64,000 nucleotides of DNA, taken from positions 372,001 through 436,000 of the forward strand of contig WIXG01000011.1 in NCBI GenBank assembly GCA_009869945.1, written 5' to 3'. The notes below the pieces were generated by a model. It was not told the origin of the DNA. It saw nothing but the letters and a program-made list of their open reading frames with translations, and searched no databases. Below are positions 60,072 to 64,000 of this stretch, one piece after another. The first letter of the stretch is position 1. Every line of letters starts with the position of its first letter. The position numbers and the translations under genes were made by a program. This stretch comes from Mesaphorura yosii (lineage: Eukaryota; Arthropoda; Collembola; Poduromorpha; Tullbergiidae).

Positions 60072-62225
60072 TCACAAAAATTTTAATTGCAACTTAAAAG
60101 TAGAGATTATTTCAATCGGTAACTGAAGTGAGCCGTCAGAATGAGCCGACAGTGACCAGAAACTAAAATTCATTACCCTGTGATATGGCGTGGCCAAATT
60201 CTCCGAGGCTCACTTCCAACAATTTCATCGTTGGCGGCTGGTTTGTATTTTAGCAAGTTGTTCCCATTCTCGAACAGTTAAAAACGAAATGAAATGTCAT
60301 CAAAATAAGTTTGTGATTATGTTGGCTAGGCGGCTAGGCTTTTGAAGTCCATGTTCGAGTGGCTTTCCGTCTCACCATAGCCAAAGCCAGCATACAATGA
60401 GTCATTTGCATCTCTCGTAGTTGGAATTATTCATTCTTTGCATAACATGAGTTAGGAATAATAACATAATGCATATTTTTGCAGTAACGGCTAAAATTAT
60501 AATTACTACGTGCTCGCAGTGCCAAACGCCGTCACTTCCCGCACAGCCAACAACGCGGTTTGTGGGTCTGCGTCGCTGGAAACTAAAAACCGAAACATTA
60601 CGCAATTACGCTGCTAGACCACAGCAAGAAATTATTATGAATAATTCGAATTTACATACATATTATAGTTTAGGTTCTCTGGTCATGTGTGCGCTGTGCA
60701 TGTTTGACATCAACTTCTGTCGCCGTTGGTGGAGAGCCACAGTCAGTCAGTTTCGTTCTTTCTCAAAAGTGGCAAACCCATTTAAATTAAGGCTGAATTG
60801 GCTGAAACGAGTCTCTGTCCCAAAACCAAAGCCAGTTTTCTACCTAAAATGCTCGGAATCACAACGCAAATACAGAATGCATACAACAAAGAATGACTAA
60901 TGACAATGGTTAATAAAGACTTAACTTTTGTGGTTTTAGTGTGTCATGCAAAATACACGTCAAAATATATATGTAAAATGTAATCAATAATAATGTTTAT
61001 GACTTCTTATGAATAACTCATTCCTATAATGGCTACTTGGCGACTATTGTTAGTGCTTACATGCTCATGCGATCATCAGCGTCAGTGCCAGTCTTCTTCT
61101 CGTTTTGGCATCGGCGGCATTCTTATCGAGGTGGTGGCTGCCGTCTGTATTTTCAAGTTCAGTAAGTTGTACTTAGTTTGTATGTTTTGCTTAAATATTT
61201 ACTTCTGCTTTTTCTATCAGTCAAATGAATTCAATTTCAACCCAATCGGATTAGAATCCACATCCAGCTTGTGTGACACATATAATGAGTGAGGCACCAA
61301 GCACAAGCGCACACAAGCAGTAAGTTATTCGTTCTTCGTTGTTCCAGTCGAAGCCAAGTCAAGTGGAGAAGGACAAGCCTCAAGTCCAAGTCTTAAGACA
61401 GTAGAGAAATATTCCAGCATATTTCTCCAGAAAGCACATTCTACTAAAACGCAAGCACAAGAAAGAAATTCGAAGGCCAAAGCCGGAGCCTTTAGTCTTT
61501 ACGTTAGTCAATCCCAGTTGCCAGTGCTGTGCAGTGTTGAAGCTTTCGCTGTGGCTTTCTGCCTTGTGGTTCAGCAAGTTAAGCTCCAAAATATTTTGCC
61601 TTGTGCGAAAATGTGCAAACTGGGAGCAGGACAGTAAACTTTTAGTTTCACATTCCGTAAAAGGAATCCACGCGAGTAGACACGTTTCTTGCAGCAACGA
61701 GACTTTGCCACACTGCAGCTGCATTTGTTAGCTATTACTTTCATCGTATCAACAAATTGACTCCACAATACACAAGACGAGTTTTACCGGCCCAGCGAGC
61801 GCCAATACCAGCATCATTGGCAAAAATATCGCACAACTGTGACCTAAATTCAGACATGCACATTGTAGCATCAGCACCAGCACCGTTGCAGCGTGCGACG
61901 AGTATTCGTATTGATATCTAGATCGAGTTTGAACTCTCACATTTTTAATCCGAGCCAGGCCAAGCCAACATCTGCAGCGTCACCGTCAGCACCTTTGAGA
62001 CTGGTTTTGGTTTGGTTTTATCGCACGGCAGTGAGAGAGACTTGTTTTTGTGCTGTGCACGCGAAAACGCGTCGCGTTACCCATTGTTGTCATTTGTAAG
62101 TCAGTTTGTCATCAAACATTGCCGTTTAGTCTGTGATACATTTTCGCACGAGGAAGTGACAACAACACACGAAACTTCTGCTTGGAGATTCAACGTTGAC
62201 GTTAATTCGTACAGAATATTGGACA
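60072..62225. other. OBP-Rop intergenic region
   Basis: Should hold the Rop promoter and 5' UTR. The only clear structure is the second copy of the dispersed repeat (61411-61495). Frames at 60469-60900 and 61029-61292 have no domain, signal or splice support. Confidence 0.5.
61411..61495 (+). repeat. Dispersed repeat, copy B
   Basis: Partner of 49241-49330, same orientation, about 12 kb apart. It lacks an open frame, and no terminal inverted repeats or target-site duplications could be identified by eye. Confidence 0.5.
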
Positions 62226-64000
62226 ATGGCCCTGAAAGTTGTGGTTGGGCAAAGTAAGACTTCGATTATTTACATGCCAAAATATTGAGCAACCCTAAAT
62301 TTTGATTTTCTATTTTCATATCCAAGAAATCATGACGGATGTCGTGCACGGCTGTGCGACCGGCACAACGACGACAGTCACGAGACCACGGAAAGACTTC
62401 TGGCGTGTTCTTGTCGTGGACTACTACGCAATGCGAATCATCTCGTCCTGCTGCAAAGTGCATGATTTGGCCGTGGAAGGAATTCTCGTCATCGAAAATA
62501 TTGCCAAGAAACGCCAACCGTTTCCAGCCTGGGAAGCTATTTACCTTGTGAGTCCCACCGAGGCGTCAGTGAATGCAATTATTCAAGACTTCAACGATCC
62601 CAAGCGTCTCATGTACAGCAAGGCGCACATTTTCTTCACTGATGGTAAGTTTTGCCTTTGCCATTTTCCCAATTTGTGCCATGCATTTGAAATCCGACTG
62701 CATTAGCATTTTCTTCGTGTTGCAGTATGTTCGGATGATTTATTCGAAAAGTTAGGCAAGGCTCGATTTGCCAGTCGGATCGAGACGGTGAAGGAAATTG
62801 ATATTGCTTTTCTGCCGTACGAGAGCCAGGTGAGTAGGCAATAAGGTCTCAAATGGCCATGGCTGCGCTGCGCTGCTGCACGGTTGCAGTAAAATTTATG
62901 AGATTTGCCAAAACTCATTATCATTATCATGAGACACGATTTGACCATAAAATTCTATTTTGCTTGATTGCACCCGACGATAAAAATAATACGTACGTCG
63001 TTCCTGCTTTCTGTTCGTAGGTGTTCACGTTAGATTCGCCCGAAGTATTTAAACTTTACTACGGAGTGTCCACGTGTCCCGACGACAAACTCACAGTGGC
63101 CATGGACCGAATGGCCGAACAAATTGCGACGTTGTGTGCGACGCTGAATGAATTTCCATACATTCGATACAGGCAGGTCATTTTACGACCTTTCTGACTG
63201 TTGACTGTCGATTGTATTCTAATTACTCATTCTGACTTCGCTAATAGCAATTATGGAAATGCGGAGCAAAACATGAAGCTGGCGGACACGGTGCAGAGGA
63301 AACTGAATATTTACAAGCAGACGCACGCACCGACGATGGGTGCCGGAGGAGCCTCGTCACGTTCTCAGTTGCTTATACTTGATCGAAGTTTCGACCTAGT
63401 CTCGCCGCTTCTTCACGAGCTCACGTTCCAAGCAATGGCGTACGATCTCCTGGATATAAAGAATGACTCGTACAAGTTCATAGAAGGCGCTGTGGGTGGG
63501 TCGAAGGAGAAGGAAATATTTCTGGACGAGTCTGATGATTTATGGAGAGAGTTGAGGCACAAAAGCATCGGAACGGTCTCTGAGTAAGTTTTGGTTTCGG
63601 CATTCGGAAACTTTGGACTTACGGAGGCAGTGAGAAATGAAAAATTAAACCGTGCATTTCCAGACTCATTGGAGATGCAGTCAAGAAATTCAGTGCGAGC
63701 AAGAAAGGGCTTATGAAGGGCGACGCTACAAACATGAAGGACTTGGCGAAAATGGTGAAGGAAATGCCGCAGTATCAGAAAGAACTGAAAAAGTATACTT
63801 CGAGTTCACGAGTCGCACAGGATTGCATTCAAGACAGTGATCGAATTCGATTGCTTTGTAAAGTTGAGCAGGTAAACCAAAATTTCCGTGTAAAACACAC
63901 GCACACACGTATGAGGAATGCTTGTCAATTTATGCCTTTGATCTGAAGGATTTGGCAATGACCACGGACGAAAATGGCGAACCAATCAAGGACTACATGT
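62226..64000 (+). CDS. Rop: Rop / unc-18 / STXBP1, Sec1-Munc18 protein (5' part)
   Basis: Exons 62226..62253, 62327..62644, 62726..62829, 63021..63172, 63248..63583, 63664..63871 and 63949..>64000 encode the first ~399 of about 590 residues. Rop binds syntaxin and the SNARE bundle and is needed for synaptic vesicle fusion. Domain 1 is clear ([59 protein letters not shown]), as are the family hallmarks [20 protein letters not shown] and [20 protein letters not shown]. Domain 3a follows ([16 protein letters not shown]). Exon 4 seems to end AG|GCAGGT, a GC-AG intron; using the GT four bases later breaks the frame with the obvious acceptor. The window ends after …GEPIKDYM, so the C-terminal third is missing. 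Confidence 0.96.

Noticed and set aside
60469..60900. 143-codon plus-strand frame between the OBP and Rop
   Set aside because: No similarity to known proteins, no splice partners, and atypical Arg/Lys/Phe mix.

Overview
This is a eukaryotic window, almost certainly from an insect. Coding exons are split by short GT-AG introns (mostly 50-110 bp), genes have AATAAA-type polyadenylation signals, and two genes encode odorant-binding proteins, a hexapod family. Genes are packed tightly in the right-hand half. A compact early-branching insect genome such as a mayfly would fit, but the species is inferred, not shown. I see no operons, rRNA, tRNA, CRISPR array, virus or recognisable transposon ORF. 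Exon joins were made by hand from splice signals, reading-frame phase and family knowledge. No search was run.

Region 1 (1-33.9 kb) is gene-poor. The minus strand starts with the N-terminal 431 residues of an unrecognised secreted protein (1-1295) and a gene with a 3CxxC/ZAR1-like zinc finger (7859-8759). A large plus-strand netrin gene follows (13749-33118, 13 coding exons, one intron of 11.2 kb). This netrin is predicted at 1073 residues, against about 600-800 in most animals, because of long insertions in its laminin N-terminal domain.

Region 2 (34-46.9 kb) is compact. In order it holds a secreted omega-like glutathione S-transferase with a cysteine-rich N-terminal module (minus), a divergent 105-residue single filamin-repeat protein (plus), an intronless-CDS 1126-residue ankyrin-repeat protein ending in a CaaX-like box (minus), the splicing factor SMNDC1/SPF30 (plus), an Ariadne RBR ubiquitin ligase (plus) and an SLC37-type sugar-phosphate transporter (minus).

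Region 3 (47.8-56.4 kb) holds TIMM17 (minus), a candidate 63-residue protein only 11 bp upstream of GUF1 (both plus), GUF1 (mitochondrial EF4), a small zinc-finger protein (minus), SF3B5 (plus) and a cytochrome P450 (minus). Several neighbours are tail-to-tail with interleaved polyadenylation signals.

Region 4 (57.2-64 kb) holds two tandem odorant-binding-protein paralogues that share exon plan and eight-cysteine spacing. The 5' two thirds of Rop/unc-18 (STXBP1) then runs off the right edge. Functionally the genes are a mix: axon guidance and synaptic release (netrin, Rop), olfaction (OBPs), splicing (SMNDC1, SF3B5), mitochondrial import and translation (TIMM17, GUF1), and detoxification (GST, P450). 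They are ordinary neighbours rather than one pathway. The most interesting material is unusual versions of known proteins and three small or unknown genes.
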